Shown here: positions 23,861 through 32,974 of the stretch, in pieces | Numbering within the stretch: position 1 is the stretch's first letter | How the letters are laid out: each line of letters begins with the position of its first letter | Assembly (NCBI GenBank): GCA_900315015.1 | Contig: OMXJ01000016.1 | Location: forward strand, 1-62,195 | Length of the DNA stretch: 62,195 nt | Reading direction: 5' to 3' | Source: an uncultured Eubacteriales bacterium | GTDB taxonomy: Bacteria > Bacillota > Clostridia > Lachnospirales > Lachnospiraceae | Translations under genes and position numbers: made by a program | Notes under the pieces: model-generated | What the model was told of the DNA's origin: nothing | The model's database searches: none | Seen by the model: the letters and a program-made list of their open reading frames with translations, nothing else

Positions 23861-23874
23861 TACAATATTTTGTA
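23861..23874 (+). promoter_or_regulatory. Possible NrdR-like box upstream of nrdD
   Basis: TACAATATTTTGTA is an inverted repeat just before the nrdD promoter and resembles half of the NrdR operator pair that controls ribonucleotide reductase genes. A convincing second box at the right spacing was not found (ACATATATTGGT at 23805 is 57 bp away), so this is weak. Confidence 0.3.
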
Positions 23875-23880
23875 TTTCAC

Positions 23881-23909
23881 TTTACAAAATGTGCGGAATA
23901 TGTTATAAT
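23881..23909 (+). promoter_or_regulatory. Promoter of nrdD
   Basis: TTTACA (23881-23886), 17-bp spacer, TATAAT (23904-23909). Confidence 0.82.
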
Positions 23910-23918
23910 CAATTTTGC

Positions 23919-23945
23919 ATTTCGTTTGCTTTAAACGAGATGCGT
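23919..23945 (+). other. 5'-end hairpin in the nrdD leader
   Basis: GCAT-T-TCGTTT pairs with AAACGA-G-ATGC around GCTTT, starting within a few bases of the expected transcription start. It may protect the mRNA 5' end or act as a regulatory leader. Confidence 0.55.
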
Positions 23946-24028
23946 GCCAGTAGTAAATCAGCTAAATAGAGCTGGATCGAAATAGTAAAGTATATAAATA
24001 TGTTAAAAGAAAAAGAGGTGTGAAGGTT

Positions 24029-26308
24029 ATGTACGATGAGAGATTAGATGGGAATCTTGACATAGATAAATTGGAAGTCTATGTAATGAAAAGATCGGGC
24101 GAAAGAGTTCCGTTCAATAATGATAAAATATCAGCAGCCATAAAGAGAGCTAATAGAGAAGAAGGAATTCCAGCAGAAAGACTTACAGATGCAGAAATCG
24201 ATGAAATTACTCTTGGAATAGCAAAGGATGCATCAAATGCGGGGAGAGATTTATCAGTAGAAGAAATCCAGGATAAGGTCGAAGATGCACTTATGGCAAG
24301 CGGCAAGTTCAAGGTAGCGCGTCTTTATATCACCTACCGTTACAAGCATAATGAAATGCGTAAAATGCCAGCAATCGACCAGAAGATCTCAAATATCGTA
24401 GAATGCAATAATGAAGAAGTAAAGCAGGAAAATTCAAATAAGAATCCTACAGTGCTTTCAGTTCAGAGAGATTATATGGCAGGTGAGTGGAGCCGCTATT
24501 ATACAGGAAGATATCTTATTAAGAATGAAGATATAATCCGTGCTCATCAGGAAGGAATCATCCATTTCCATGACGCAGATTACTTTGCACAGCACATGCA
24601 CAACTGCGACCTTGTAAATCTAGATGACATGCTCCAGAATGGAACCTGCATCAGCGGAACCCATATAGACAAGCCAAAAAGCTTCATTACGGCATGTACC
24701 GTAGCCTCTCAGATAGTAGCACAGGTTGCATCAAGCCAGTACGGCGGCCAGACAATCACAATGTCACACCTTGCACCATTTGTAGATATCAGCCGTAAAA
24801 AGATAGCAGCAAGATTAGCAAGTGAATTTGAAGAGACAGGTGTAAGCATCTCAAAGGATAAATTAGACGAAATAGTAGAAAAAGAGCTCAGAAAAGAAGT
24901 AGAATCAGGCTGTCAGACAATCCAGTATCAGCTCATTACGCTTCAGTCCACAAACGGACAGGCACCATTCGTTACAGTATTTATGTATCTTCATGAAGTA
25001 CCAGAGGGACAGACAAGAGACGACCTTGCAATGATTATTGAGATAATGTTCAAGCAGAGAATTCTTGGTGTAAAGGACAGAACCGGCGCATATATAACTC
25101 CTGCCTTCCCAAAGCTCATTTATGTTCTTCAGGAAGATAATATAAAAGAAGGAACCAAGTATTTCTATCTTACAAAGCTTGCAGCAGAATGTACCGCAAA
25201 GAGAATGGTACCTGATTATATATCAGAAAAGATAGCATTAGAATTAAAGGGCGACTGCTATCCATGCATGGGCTGCAGAAGCTTCCTTACTCCAGATAGA
25301 TTTACAGATGCAGGAGTAGGAAATATATCAAATGCAAAGAATTATGTAGAGGGAAAGCACAGATACTATGGACGCTTCAACCAGGGCGTAGTTACAATAA
25401 ATCTTGTAGACGTTGCCTGCTCATCAGAAGGAGATGAGGTAAAGTTCTGGAATCTTATGGATGAGAGACTTGAATTATGCCATGAGGCACTTCAGGCCCG
25501 TCATAACCGCTTAAAGGGCACACCATCAGATGTAGCCCCTATCCTTTGGCAGGATGGTGCAATAGCAAGACTTAAGCCGGGTGAGACCATCGACAGATTA
25601 TTATATGATGGCTATTCAACCATATCACTAGGTTATGCAGGACTAGCAGAATGTGTATATTACATGAAGGGCGTATCTCATACAACAGACGATGGAAAAG
25701 CCTTTGGTCTAAAGGTAATGCAGGCGCTAAATGATGCCTGCACAAAGTGGAAGAAGGAAGAAAATATCGATTATTCAGTATATGGAACTCCGCTTGAGAG
25801 CACTACCTACAAGTTTGCAAAGTGCCTTCAAAAGCGTTTTGGAAAGATACCTCATGTTACAGACAAGAACTATATCACCAATAGCTATCATATACATGTA
25901 ACAGAGCATATAGATGCCTTCACAAAGCTCAGCAAAGAAGCAGAATTCCAGAAGCTCAGCCCGGGAGGAGCGGTAAGCTATGTAGAGGTTCCGAACATGC
26001 AGAATAACATACCGGCAGTATTATCGGTATTAGAGCATATGTACAATACAATCCTCTATGCAGAGTTAAATTCTAAGAGTGATATCTGCGATAAGTGCGG
26101 TTTTGATGGAGAAATACAGATAGTAAAAGATGAAACCGGAAAGCTTGTATGGGAATGCCCTAACTGCAAGAACCGTGATCAGTCCTCACTCCACGTAGCA
26201 AGACGTACCTGTGGATATATCGGAACTCAGTTCTGGAATCAGGGAAGAACTGCTGAAATAGCAGACAGAGTACTTCATCTTTCAAATTCGACACTCCTTA
26301 ACCCATAA
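24029..26308 (+). CDS. nrdD: Anaerobic (class III) ribonucleoside-triphosphate reductase
   Basis: 759 residues. It reduces ribonucleoside triphosphates to deoxy forms under anaerobic conditions using a glycyl radical. N-terminal ATP-cone (VMKRSGERVPFNNDKISAAI), central catalytic barrel, C-terminal zinc site CDKCGF...CPNC, and the glycyl radical loop RTCGYIGT with Gly at about residue 729. ATG 24029 follows AGAGGTG by eight bases; the upstream GTG 24020 overlaps this site and is unlikely. The activase gene nrdG follows after a terminator and a repeat. Confidence 0.97.
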   Translation: MYDERLDGNLDIDKLEVYVMKRSGERVPFNNDKISAAIKRANREEGIPAERLTDAEIDEITLGIAKDASNAGRDLSVEEIQDKVEDALMASGKFKVARLYITYRYKHNEMRKMPAIDQKISNIVECNNEEVKQENSNKNPTVLSVQRDYMAGEWSRYYTGRYLIKNEDIIRAHQEGIIHFHDADYFAQHMHNCDLVNLDDMLQNGTCISGTHIDKPKSFITACTVASQIVAQVASSQYGGQTITMSHLAPFVDISRKKIAARLASEFEETGVSISKDKLDEIVEKELRKEVESGCQTIQYQLITLQSTNGQAPFVTVFMYLHEVPEGQTRDDLAMIIEIMFKQRILGVKDRTGAYITPAFPKLIYVLQEDNIKEGTKYFYLTKLAAECTAKRMVPDYISEKIALELKGDCYPCMGCRSFLTPDRFTDAGVGNISNAKNYVEGKHRYYGRFNQGVVTINLVDVACSSEGDEVKFWNLMDERLELCHEALQARHNRLKGTPSDVAPILWQDGAIARLKPGETIDRLLYDGYSTISLGYAGLAECVYYMKGVSHTTDDGKAFGLKVMQALNDACTKWKKEENIDYSVYGTPLESTTYKFAKCLQKRFGKIPHVTDKNYITNSYHIHVTEHIDAFTKLSKEAEFQKLSPGGAVSYVEVPNMQNNIPAVLSVLEHMYNTILYAELNSKSDICDKCGFDGEIQIVKDETGKLVWECPNCKNRDQSSLHVARRTCGYIGTQFWNQGRTAEIADRVLHLSNSTLLNP

Positions 26309-26332
26309 TGGGTAAAGCATAAAAACATAGAT

Positions 26333-26365
26333 AATTCCGCCTGTTAAAAGCAGACGGAATTATTT
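26333..26365 (+). terminator. Terminator-like hairpin after nrdD
   Basis: AATTCCG-C-CTG pairs with CAG-A-CGGAATT; the trailing tract is only moderately T-rich, so read-through into nrdG is plausible. Confidence 0.65.
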
Positions 26366-26378
26366 ATATAAATCGCTA

Positions 26379-26480
26379 AAAGTAGCAGAAAGAAAGCTCG
26401 GAGAAACTTAAATAAAGACTAAAGTAGCAGAAAGAAAGCTCGAAGAAACTTAAATAAAGACTGAAGCAGCAGAAAGAAAA
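26379..26480 (+). repeat. 42-bp tandem repeat upstream of nrdG
   Basis: Two near-perfect 42-bp units (26379-26420, 26421-26462; one G/A difference seen) and a partial third to about 26480. Each starts AAAGTAGCAGAAAG. It lies in the nrdD-nrdG gap, just before the nrdG ribosome binding site. Confidence 0.88.
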
Positions 26481-26513
26481 AAGCGGTCTGCAATAAGAAG
26501 GGAGCAGAATGCA

Positions 26514-27041
26514 ATGCATGTAGGTGAAATAATAAAGGTGGACAGTGCAAATGGTGTAGGAATAAGACTTAGTGTATTTGTATCAGGCTGCACACTTCAC
26601 TGTAAGGGTTGCTTTAATGCAATGACCTGGGATTTTAACTTTGGACATGAATACACAAAGGAAATGGAGCAGGAAATAATAGACGAATTGAAAAAGCCGT
26701 ATTATCAGGGAATCACCATACTAGGAGGAGAGCCTTTTGAAATATCAAACCAGGAAGTATTAGTTACCCTGATAAGAAGGATAAAGAAAGAAGTGCCGGA
26801 TAGGAACATCTGGATGTATTCAGGTTTTACCTATGATGAAGATCTGGTGCCGGGAGGCAGGAGATATATATCAGTTACTGATGAAATATTAGACAGTATT
26901 GATGTACTTGTGGATGGAAGATTCATATTAGAAAAGAAAAACTTCACTTTAAACTTCAGAGGGTCCGAAAATCAACGAATAATAGATATGAAACAGACAA
27001 GAAAGACAGGAAAAGTCGTACTTTCGCCTTTAAATAATTAA
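26514..27041 (+). CDS. nrdG: Anaerobic ribonucleotide reductase activating protein (radical SAM)
   Basis: 175 residues. The radical-SAM cluster motif CTLHCKGC (Cys26, 30, 33) binds the 4Fe-4S cluster that with S-adenosylmethionine generates the glycyl radical on NrdD. TILGGEPFE supplies the SAM-binding GGE motif. GGGAG precedes ATG 26514. It is partnered with nrdD upstream. Confidence 0.95.
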   Translation: MHVGEIIKVDSANGVGIRLSVFVSGCTLHCKGCFNAMTWDFNFGHEYTKEMEQEIIDELKKPYYQGITILGGEPFEISNQEVLVTLIRRIKKEVPDRNIWMYSGFTYDEDLVPGGRRYISVTDEILDSIDVLVDGRFILEKKNFTLNFRGSENQRIIDMKQTRKTGKVVLSPLNN

Positions 27042-27079
27042 AATTTAACTAAAAAATAACAATAATCAGTGAAAAAATA

Positions 27080-27140
27080 GTTCACAAACTGGTATTGATG
27101 TGCTATAATTAAATATACGGTCACATCGAGGGTTGTGAAC
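27080..27140 (+). promoter_or_regulatory. Inverted-repeat pair flanking the GGDEF-gene promoter
   Basis: GTTCACAA (27080-27087) overlaps the -35 box and its exact inverse TTGTGAAC (27133-27140) lies just after the start of transcription. The layout would suit a dimeric or looping repressor. Confidence 0.5.
27081..27109 (+). promoter_or_regulatory. Promoter of the GGDEF gene
   Basis: TTCACA (27081-27086), 17-bp spacer, TATAAT (27104-27109). Confidence 0.75.
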
Positions 27141-27150
27141 TACTTTTTAT

Positions 27151-27184
27151 GTTTTGCCTTCCCCCAGGTCGAAATAGGCAAAAC
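27151..27184 (+). other. Leader hairpin directly before the GGDEF ribosome binding site
   Basis: GTTTTGCCT and AGGCAAAAC form a perfect 9-bp stem with a 16-base loop containing CCCCCAGG. AAAGGA follows five bases later. It does not match the known c-di-GMP riboswitch consensus. Confidence 0.5.
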
Positions 27185-27199
27185 GGCGAAAGGAATTAT

Positions 27200-28306
27200 A
27201 TGGGAAATAAAATAAAAAAATTTATGGGGTTAGATAAGCATGATGAATATATATCAGATAAGCTAGAAAAGGCCGACCATAAAGCACTAACCTTTGTATC
27301 CGCTTTTACTGCGCTGCTTGGATTAGGTCTGATAGTTACTCTCTTAATATACAAGGTAGCAATAAAAGAAAAGCCTCGTTATTATACAGATGAATGGCAA
27401 AGGATACATTTTATTGCTTATGGTGTGCTTGTACTAGTAGCATTGATAACTTTTGCTTATTGTATCTTTATTTATAAAAAAACAAAAACTAATGAAAATA
27501 GTTTGCAGGTAATAGCAATTATTTTCTGCGTATCATTGTCTTATTATGGAGTTTTTATATCAATTATGGATCTTCAGGTGGGAAGAGATGGAAATATTTT
27601 CATTCTCACTCAGATAATGATATTAGGAAATATGACATTGATACCATTTATACACATAATATCTTCTTTTAGCATATTCTTTGTATATGCAATCTGCGCG
27701 TATGCGCAAAATAGCTTTACGCTTCAGAACGGAGCAAATCTTGTGCTTGTATGGGGTGTCCTTGTAGTAATAGCTACAATGAGATACCATAGCAATTTAA
27801 AAATGTATGAATATCAAGAGCAGATGGATTATTACTCAAGTCATGATGGAACGACAGGTCTGTTCAATAGACTAGCGATGGTCGGACATCTTCCATATTA
27901 CATGAATGAGCAGGTAATAGTCATGATGTGCGATATAGATGATTTCAAGAAGATAAATGACACCTATGGTCATGATGTCGGAGATGATATACTCATAAGA
28001 TTCGGAAAGCTCCTAAAGGAGCATTTTGGAGACTATGGCTGTTTTAGATATGGCGGCGATGAATTTGCTGTAATATCAGAAACAGAAGAGAGCACCTTCA
28101 TAAAAAAGTGTGAGAAATTAAGAGGGGATTTTGAAGATTATACCGTTAAATCCACTCCGGTAAAGCTCAGTTTTACAGGAGGCTATGTAGTAGGCTCGAT
28201 TAAGGACGTATCTGATTTTAATGAGCTTGTAAAGAAAGCAGACATATTGCTTTATGAGTCAAAGGAAAATATAAAAAGTCAGGTAATTGGAAAAAAGGTC
28301 AGTTAA
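27200..28306 (+). CDS. Membrane-bound diguanylate cyclase (GGDEF)
   Basis: 368 residues. About six hydrophobic segments (residues 28-200) are followed by a single GGDEF domain with an intact YGGDEF active site (GGDEF at 285-289) and the substrate-binding DIDDFKKINDTYGHDVGD. It should make c-di-GMP from GTP in response to an unknown membrane signal. An RxxD inhibition site is not seen in front of GGDEF, so feedback inhibition is unlikely. ATG 27200 follows AAAGGA; the upstream in-frame ATG 27149 has no ribosome binding site. Single-gene unit with terminator. Confidence 0.92.
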   Translation: MGNKIKKFMGLDKHDEYISDKLEKADHKALTFVSAFTALLGLGLIVTLLIYKVAIKEKPRYYTDEWQRIHFIAYGVLVLVALITFAYCIFIYKKTKTNENSLQVIAIIFCVSLSYYGVFISIMDLQVGRDGNIFILTQIMILGNMTLIPFIHIISSFSIFFVYAICAYAQNSFTLQNGANLVLVWGVLVVIATMRYHSNLKMYEYQEQMDYYSSHDGTTGLFNRLAMVGHLPYYMNEQVIVMMCDIDDFKKINDTYGHDVGDDILIRFGKLLKEHFGDYGCFRYGGDEFAVISETEESTFIKKCEKLRGDFEDYTVKSTPVKLSFTGGYVVGSIKDVSDFNELVKKADILLYESKENIKSQVIGKKVS

Positions 28307-28307
28307 A

Positions 28308-28337
28308 AAAAACACCGAGGAAACTCGGTGTTTTTTG
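28308..28337 (+). terminator. Terminator of the GGDEF gene
   Basis: AAAACACCGAG pairs with CTCGGTGTTTT around GAAA; T-run follows. Confidence 0.92.
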
Positions 28338-28376
28338 GCTTTATTATTGCTTTTTCAATTGAATTTTGAGGCTTTC

Positions 28377-28454
28377 TGATAGCCTTTTCGAAACTATTAT
28401 TATGATAGCCTTTTCGAAACTATTATTCTGATAGCCTTTTCGAAACTATTATTA
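28377..28454. repeat. 26-bp tandem repeat, three copies
   Basis: TGATAGCCTTTTCGAAACTA with six further bases per unit is repeated at 28377, 28403 and 28429. The last unit reaches the stop codon of the following minus-strand gene, so the repeat forms that gene's 3' untranslated region. Confidence 0.9.
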
Positions 28455-28919
28455 TGTAAGTATATTGAAACCGAAATATGTCAGAACACTGATGATGATT
28501 GCAGCAAGAACAACTCCGAGCATGGTAGCAAGAGAGCTCTTTTTAAAATCCATATCAAGCAGAGAAGCGGCAAGAGTGCCGGTCCATGCGCCTGTGCCAG
28601 GAACAGGAATGCCAACAAAGAGCAGGAGAGCAAAATAAAGACCGCCCTTAGCCTTTGACTTTAGCTTTTCGCCGCCCTTATGCCCTTTTTCAAGACAGAA
28701 GGTAAAGAATTTTCCGATATACTTCTTATCCTTGCCCCATTCAAGTACCTTTCTTGCAAAGAAAAAGATAATAGGAACAGGAAGCATGTTGCCGATTAAA
28801 GAAATGATTATGGCGTGACTTAGAGGAACGCCCATACCAGTGCCGATTGGAATTGCACCTCTAAGCTCTATAAGAGGAACCATAGAAACAAAAAAAGTAA
28901 TTATATATTTAGTAATCAC
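28452..28919 (-). CDS. Small multi-drug export family membrane protein (COG2426-like)
   Basis: 155 residues with several membrane helices. MVPLIELRGAIPIGTGMGVP near the N-terminus and GIPVPGTGAWTGTLAA in the second half are the family's hallmark re-entrant-like motifs, shared with DedA-related proteins. The name comes from annotation practice; transport of drugs is not established. GTG at 28919 follows AAGGAGA at ideal spacing, and the upstream extension in the same frame lacks such a site and crosses the promoter. Length from GTG matches the family. Confidence 0.85.
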   Translation of the reverse strand: MITKYIITFFVSMVPLIELRGAIPIGTGMGVPLSHAIIISLIGNMLPVPIIFFFARKVLEWGKDKKYIGKFFTFCLEKGHKGGEKLKSKAKGGLYFALLLFVGIPVPGTGAWTGTLAASLLDMDFKKSSLATMLGVVLAAIIISVLTYFGFNILT

Positions 28920-28952
28920 ACGTAATCTCCTTCTTTTATACAATTGCTCACA

Positions 28953-28981
28953 ATTATAGCATATAAGAAAAAATATTTCAA
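28953..28981 (-). promoter_or_regulatory. Promoter of the small membrane-protein gene
   Basis: Minus strand TTGAAA (28976-28981), 17-bp spacer, TATAAT (28953-28958), about 35 bp before the GTG start. Confidence 0.85.
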
Positions 28982-29304
28982 CTACATAAAATGTGAAATA
29001 CGATGCAATAAGTGTATTTAAGCCAGGGAAAGGCTGATGAGCAGCATGGGAGTTATGTAGTAAGCACCAGGTAAAAGCAGCCGTAAAATAAAAATGGATG
29101 GTATAAATGGAAAGTATAAAATAAAAATAACTATGCTTGAAAAACATGTCACTATTTAGTATAATATAGGAACGCAGTTTAGTTAATTTTTATAAAATTG
29201 GATGTAGATGGTATTGTTTTAAATGTTTATGCTAATATATATATATATATATCAAAATTCAATACGAATATAGTTAAGTCCTGAAATCAGGAATTAAGAA
29301 TCAA

Positions 29305-29333
29305 TGTAAAATGGTAATATATTAATGTATAAT
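29305..29333 (+). promoter_or_regulatory. Putative promoter of the GGDEF/HD-GYP hybrid gene
   Basis: TGTAAA (29305-29310), 17-bp spacer, TATAAT (29328-29333). A (TA)n tract lies near 29235-29252. Confidence 0.6.
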
Positions 29334-29355
29334 AAATGCTTGAAAGGAAAAAAGT

Positions 29356-32310
29356 ATGGCAAGTTTTGTTGTAGCATATACGGTAGTTACGGCTATAATA
29401 GCGTATATGGGTATATACCTGGGAATAAAAAGCCTTACGAAGTATTCACATAAAAAAGGAAGTAAATATTTGGGATATGGCTGCTTTGCTACAAGTGTAG
29501 TATGTATCAGCTATTATCTTAGTATAATATCAGAGAACTATCTCCTTACATCAATCAGCTCAAGCATATATTTTATTGGAGTTGATGTCTCGGCTGTAAT
29601 GCTTCTTATATACATAGTTTTTTTTACCAAAAGAAAATGGGTAAAGCATAATAGAGTGGCAGTAATGCTGGTATGCATTTATACCGTGATTGAACTGTTG
29701 ATATTTTCAATAAATCCCTTTGTAGAAATATCAGTAGGATATGTAAAAAGAGACACGAAAATAGCCTATTACGACTATAATCTTCATAATCTGTATTATG
29801 CGCATCTGGCCTTTGTATACATACTTGTAATAGTGATAACGATGCTTATTCTCCATAAGGCCTTTTCTGTTCCTAGCGGCTACAGAAAACAGTATTATTT
29901 TGTAGTAATGGGAATAATATTAGAGGTTGCCTTTAATGCAATGTATCTATTTGCATCAGCAGAAGATGATAGGATACCTATTGACTATTCAGCCTTTGGC
30001 TACAGCTTTATAGCCTTTTGGGTATATTGGATCAGCTTTAAGTACTCATCACATGGAATGTTAAATAGCTTCAAAAGCCTTGTATTTGAAAATATAGACC
30101 AGGGTCTGCTTCTGTTTGACTATGCCGATCAGCTCATCCTTGTAAATGAAAAAGCAAAAAAGCTGATGCCATCAATAGATTTCAGGGAAGAACTGCCGCT
30201 TGAAGAATTCCAAAATCAGCTAGGAATAGAAGATGTAGGAGAAGAAAGGAATTTTAGCAGGACCTTCCAATTTGAATTTGGAGAAAAAGCCTTAAGATGT
30301 GATTATAATGCCTTCAGAAATTCAAAGGGGCAGCTTACTGGAAGATTATACGTATTTACAAATGCAGCACTTGAAACGGACTTATTAACAGGCTTTCAGA
30401 ACTGGGAGAGCTTTAAATTATTTGCAAGAGAAAATTCAAAGATCTTTAAAGCCCCTGTTACGGCAGTCATATTTGATATAAATGGACTCGGCATAATAAA
30501 CTCAAGATATGGAAATGCAGCGGGAGATAAGAGAATCAAGGAACTTGCAGAAACTATGCGTGAGATATTTCCAAGGGGCTCTTACTTTGTAAGAGGAAGA
30601 GATGCAATGCTAGTTGCAATCTGCTACCATATGCAAGAAAGTGAAGTACTTGAATATATAAGGGACATTCCTGTAGATGTTCAGTATGCAGCAGCGGAAA
30701 TAGACGAAAAAAAGCCGGATATAGTAGAGACAATAAGAACGGCGAGAAAGGCGCTTAAAAACAAAAAGCTCCTTGATAGCCACTCAGCACATTCGGAGCT
30801 GATAAATTCTCTAGTAAGTGCGTTAAGAGAATATGACCAGGAGACGAAGGAGCATGTAGAAAGAACCAGAGTATATAGCATAAAGCTAGCTGAAAGATTA
30901 GGACTTGCGGATATTGAAAAGAGCCAGCTCTCACTTCTGTGCCTGCTTCATGACATAGGAAAAATAGGAATACCGCAGGATGTAATAAATAAACCAGGAA
31001 AGCTGGACGCCGAAGAGTGGAAGATAATAAAGACACATCCAAGGAAGGGCTATCAGATAGCAGAAAGCTCCACGGAACTTAAGGAAATAGCAGATATGAT
31101 ACTTCATCATCATGAAAAATGGGATGGATCAGGCTATCCAGATGGTCTTACCAAGGAAAGCATTCCTCTTTTATCAAGAATCATATCAGTAGTTGATGCT
31201 TATGATGCAATGACGCATGACAGAGTCTACAGAAAGGCCATGACGCACGAAGAGGCAGTAGCAGAGCTGAAGAGATGTGCAGGGACTCAGTTTGATCCGT
31301 ATCTGGTATCTGAATTTATACAGATACTTGGAATAGATGAGAATATAGATGTTTCTGCAATAACGATAGAAGATAAAAAAGAAGAAGAAAAAGTCGTAGA
31401 GGAAGAAAATAAGCATATTCATGATGTTGAATATACCAGGTTCTATGCAGATGATGAGCTGAATATAATTTCAGCAGATCCGTATTTTCAGGCCTTTACG
31501 GGATATAGCAGAAATGAAAAAATATCTTTGTCGGAGCTTGTGCCAGAAAAGGTGAGAACAGAATTTTTATGCAAGCTGAATGAGCAACAAGCAAAAAATA
31601 AGCTGATATACATAGAGCATCACCTCCTTAAAAAGGATGGAAATGAGCTGTTTGTAATAACCTATGGCAGAAGGTTCTATGATGAAGCAGAAAAACAAAA
31701 TAAGCTAGAGCTTGTAATAGCTGACATAAAGAAGACCTATGTAAATGAAATGATAGCGGAAAAAGAAAGAAATAAAGCCATAGCAAGAATGCAGCGCTGG
31801 GAAGTGAAGTATAGAAGTGACTCTCTCACAGGAATACTAACGCATGCCGCCTTCATGAATGATGTTGAGGATAGGCTTATGTCAGGAGGAAGCAAGGTAG
31901 TTCTTATCATGGTAGATGTAGACAAATTTAAGACCTATAATGATGAGATGGGACATAAAAAAGGAGATGAATTCCTGATACTTCTTGCAACGAAGCTGCG
32001 TGAATCCATAAGAAGTACGGATCTAGCAGGAAGAATGGGCGGAGATGAATTTGCAGTTGCCATGTTCTTTAATAATGATCTGAGTGATGAATTCATCTTT
32101 GAAAAGACAAAGACATTGTTTGATAAGATAAATCAGACAGTAAGCGCAACAAGCAGTAAAATGAGCGTATCAATGGGGGTAGCAATATCTAATTCTGATG
32201 ACAACACCTTCAATAAGCTTTATGAAAAAGCGGACAAGGCACTTTATGCATCCAAGGAAAACGGTAGAAATAAAATATCGCTCTACGAAAATGCAGTAAA
32301 AGCTGATTAA
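29356..32310 (+). CDS. Hybrid c-di-GMP protein: 7TM - PAS - degenerate GGDEF - HD-GYP - PAS - GGDEF
   Basis: 984 residues. N-terminal seven-helix sensor (to about 230) of the histidine-kinase N-terminal type, PAS-like region (about 240-330), a GGDEF-like domain whose signature is degenerate (RGRDAM in place of GGDEF), an HD-GYP phosphodiesterase with HDIGKIGIP (His532/Asp533) and GSGYP (GYP from 593), an acidic linker, a second PAS (about 700-800), and an active-looking GGDEF (MGGDEF, 895-899) at the C-terminus. HD-GYP domains degrade c-di-GMP while GGDEF makes it, so one polypeptide carries both activities. The order HD-GYP before an intact GGDEF is unusual. AAAGGA precedes the ATG. Confidence 0.93.
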   Translation: MASFVVAYTVVTAIIAYMGIYLGIKSLTKYSHKKGSKYLGYGCFATSVVCISYYLSIISENYLLTSISSSIYFIGVDVSAVMLLIYIVFFTKRKWVKHNRVAVMLVCIYTVIELLIFSINPFVEISVGYVKRDTKIAYYDYNLHNLYYAHLAFVYILVIVITMLILHKAFSVPSGYRKQYYFVVMGIILEVAFNAMYLFASAEDDRIPIDYSAFGYSFIAFWVYWISFKYSSHGMLNSFKSLVFENIDQGLLLFDYADQLILVNEKAKKLMPSIDFREELPLEEFQNQLGIEDVGEERNFSRTFQFEFGEKALRCDYNAFRNSKGQLTGRLYVFTNAALETDLLTGFQNWESFKLFARENSKIFKAPVTAVIFDINGLGIINSRYGNAAGDKRIKELAETMREIFPRGSYFVRGRDAMLVAICYHMQESEVLEYIRDIPVDVQYAAAEIDEKKPDIVETIRTARKALKNKKLLDSHSAHSELINSLVSALREYDQETKEHVERTRVYSIKLAERLGLADIEKSQLSLLCLLHDIGKIGIPQDVINKPGKLDAEEWKIIKTHPRKGYQIAESSTELKEIADMILHHHEKWDGSGYPDGLTKESIPLLSRIISVVDAYDAMTHDRVYRKAMTHEEAVAELKRCAGTQFDPYLVSEFIQILGIDENIDVSAITIEDKKEEEKVVEEENKHIHDVEYTRFYADDELNIISADPYFQAFTGYSRNEKISLSELVPEKVRTEFLCKLNEQQAKNKLIYIEHHLLKKDGNELFVITYGRRFYDEAEKQNKLELVIADIKKTYVNEMIAEKERNKAIARMQRWEVKYRSDSLTGILTHAAFMNDVEDRLMSGGSKVVLIMVDVDKFKTYNDEMGHKKGDEFLILLATKLRESIRSTDLAGRMGGDEFAVAMFFNNDLSDEFIFEKTKTLFDKINQTVSATSSKMSVSMGVAISNSDDNTFNKLYEKADKALYASKENGRNKISLYENAVKAD

Positions 32311-32335
32311 AAAAGAATGAAATAAAAAGTGGCTG

Positions 32336-32896
32336 CTATGGGCAGAGGTGATTACTCAGGTAATGGGTAAGGATGCGTGAAATATTCACCGCCTCTTCCT
32401 TGCAGCCGTTTTTTATCCAGCTGCAAAGAAGTGCATTACAGCCTCCCTTTAGAAAAATCGAATCTGAAGTAGTAAGCCTGAAAAAGGCCCTGAAATCTGC
32501 TTCAATAATGAAAAAACTTATTAAATCAGTGCTATGCTCATCACTATCCTCAGCACTAAGGATTAAAAGCTCGCTAAATAAAACCTGGTTAGCCTGTATA
32601 AAGGTGACAATATTCAGAAAAAAAGCTGATAAATCGATAGAGGAGTCATCAGAAGGAGCATGATACGTATTGAAAAAACTCTCAGATAAAGCCCTTCCCT
32701 TTTCATTGAAAAGAAATCTAGAAAGCATCCTGGTATCAGGAAAAAAGGAGTAAAACGTCGAGCGATTTATACTGGCACTCTTACAAATATCTGAAACGCT
32801 TACAGTCTCGTGTGGCGTTTCTTTTTTTAGGGAAAGAAAAGAGGAGCAGATTTTTTCCCTCGTCTTAATGCTGATTTTATTATTAGGTCTGTTCAT
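32336..32896 (-). CDS. TetR-family transcriptional regulator
   Basis: 186 residues. The N-terminal helix-turn-helix is clear: SVSDICKSASINRSTFYSFF near residue 33. The C-terminal ligand domain is divergent and Ser/Phe-rich. AAGGA precedes the ATG. It is divergent from the TerB-N/ATPase/helicase cassette with 229 bp between the start codons, so it is a candidate regulator of that cassette. Ligand unknown. Confidence 0.87.
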   Translation of the reverse strand: MNRPNNKISIKTREKICSSFLSLKKETPHETVSVSDICKSASINRSTFYSFFPDTRMLSRFLFNEKGRALSESFFNTYHAPSDDSSIDLSAFFLNIVTFIQANQVLFSELLILSAEDSDEHSTDLISFFIIEADFRAFFRLTTSDSIFLKGGCNALLCSWIKNGCKEEAVNISRILTHYLSNHLCP

Positions 32897-32974
32897 ATAA
32901 TAATCCTTATAAACGAAATATTTATGGTAATAATATAATAAGGCAGGATAAAAAGCAAGAGTAAAAAATGTTTT

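Noticed and set aside
27110-27199. GEMM-type c-di-GMP riboswitch before the GGDEF gene
   Set aside because: The leader lacks the conserved GEMM core and tetraloop receptor pattern; only one simple hairpin is visible.
27149-27199. Upstream ATG 27149 as the start of the GGDEF gene
   Set aside because: It has no Shine-Dalgarno sequence and would place a hairpin inside the coding region; ATG 27200 follows AAAGGA.
28920-29147. N-terminal extension of the small membrane protein
   Set aside because: The extension spans a consensus promoter, while GTG 28919 has an ideal ribosome binding site and gives the family's normal length.
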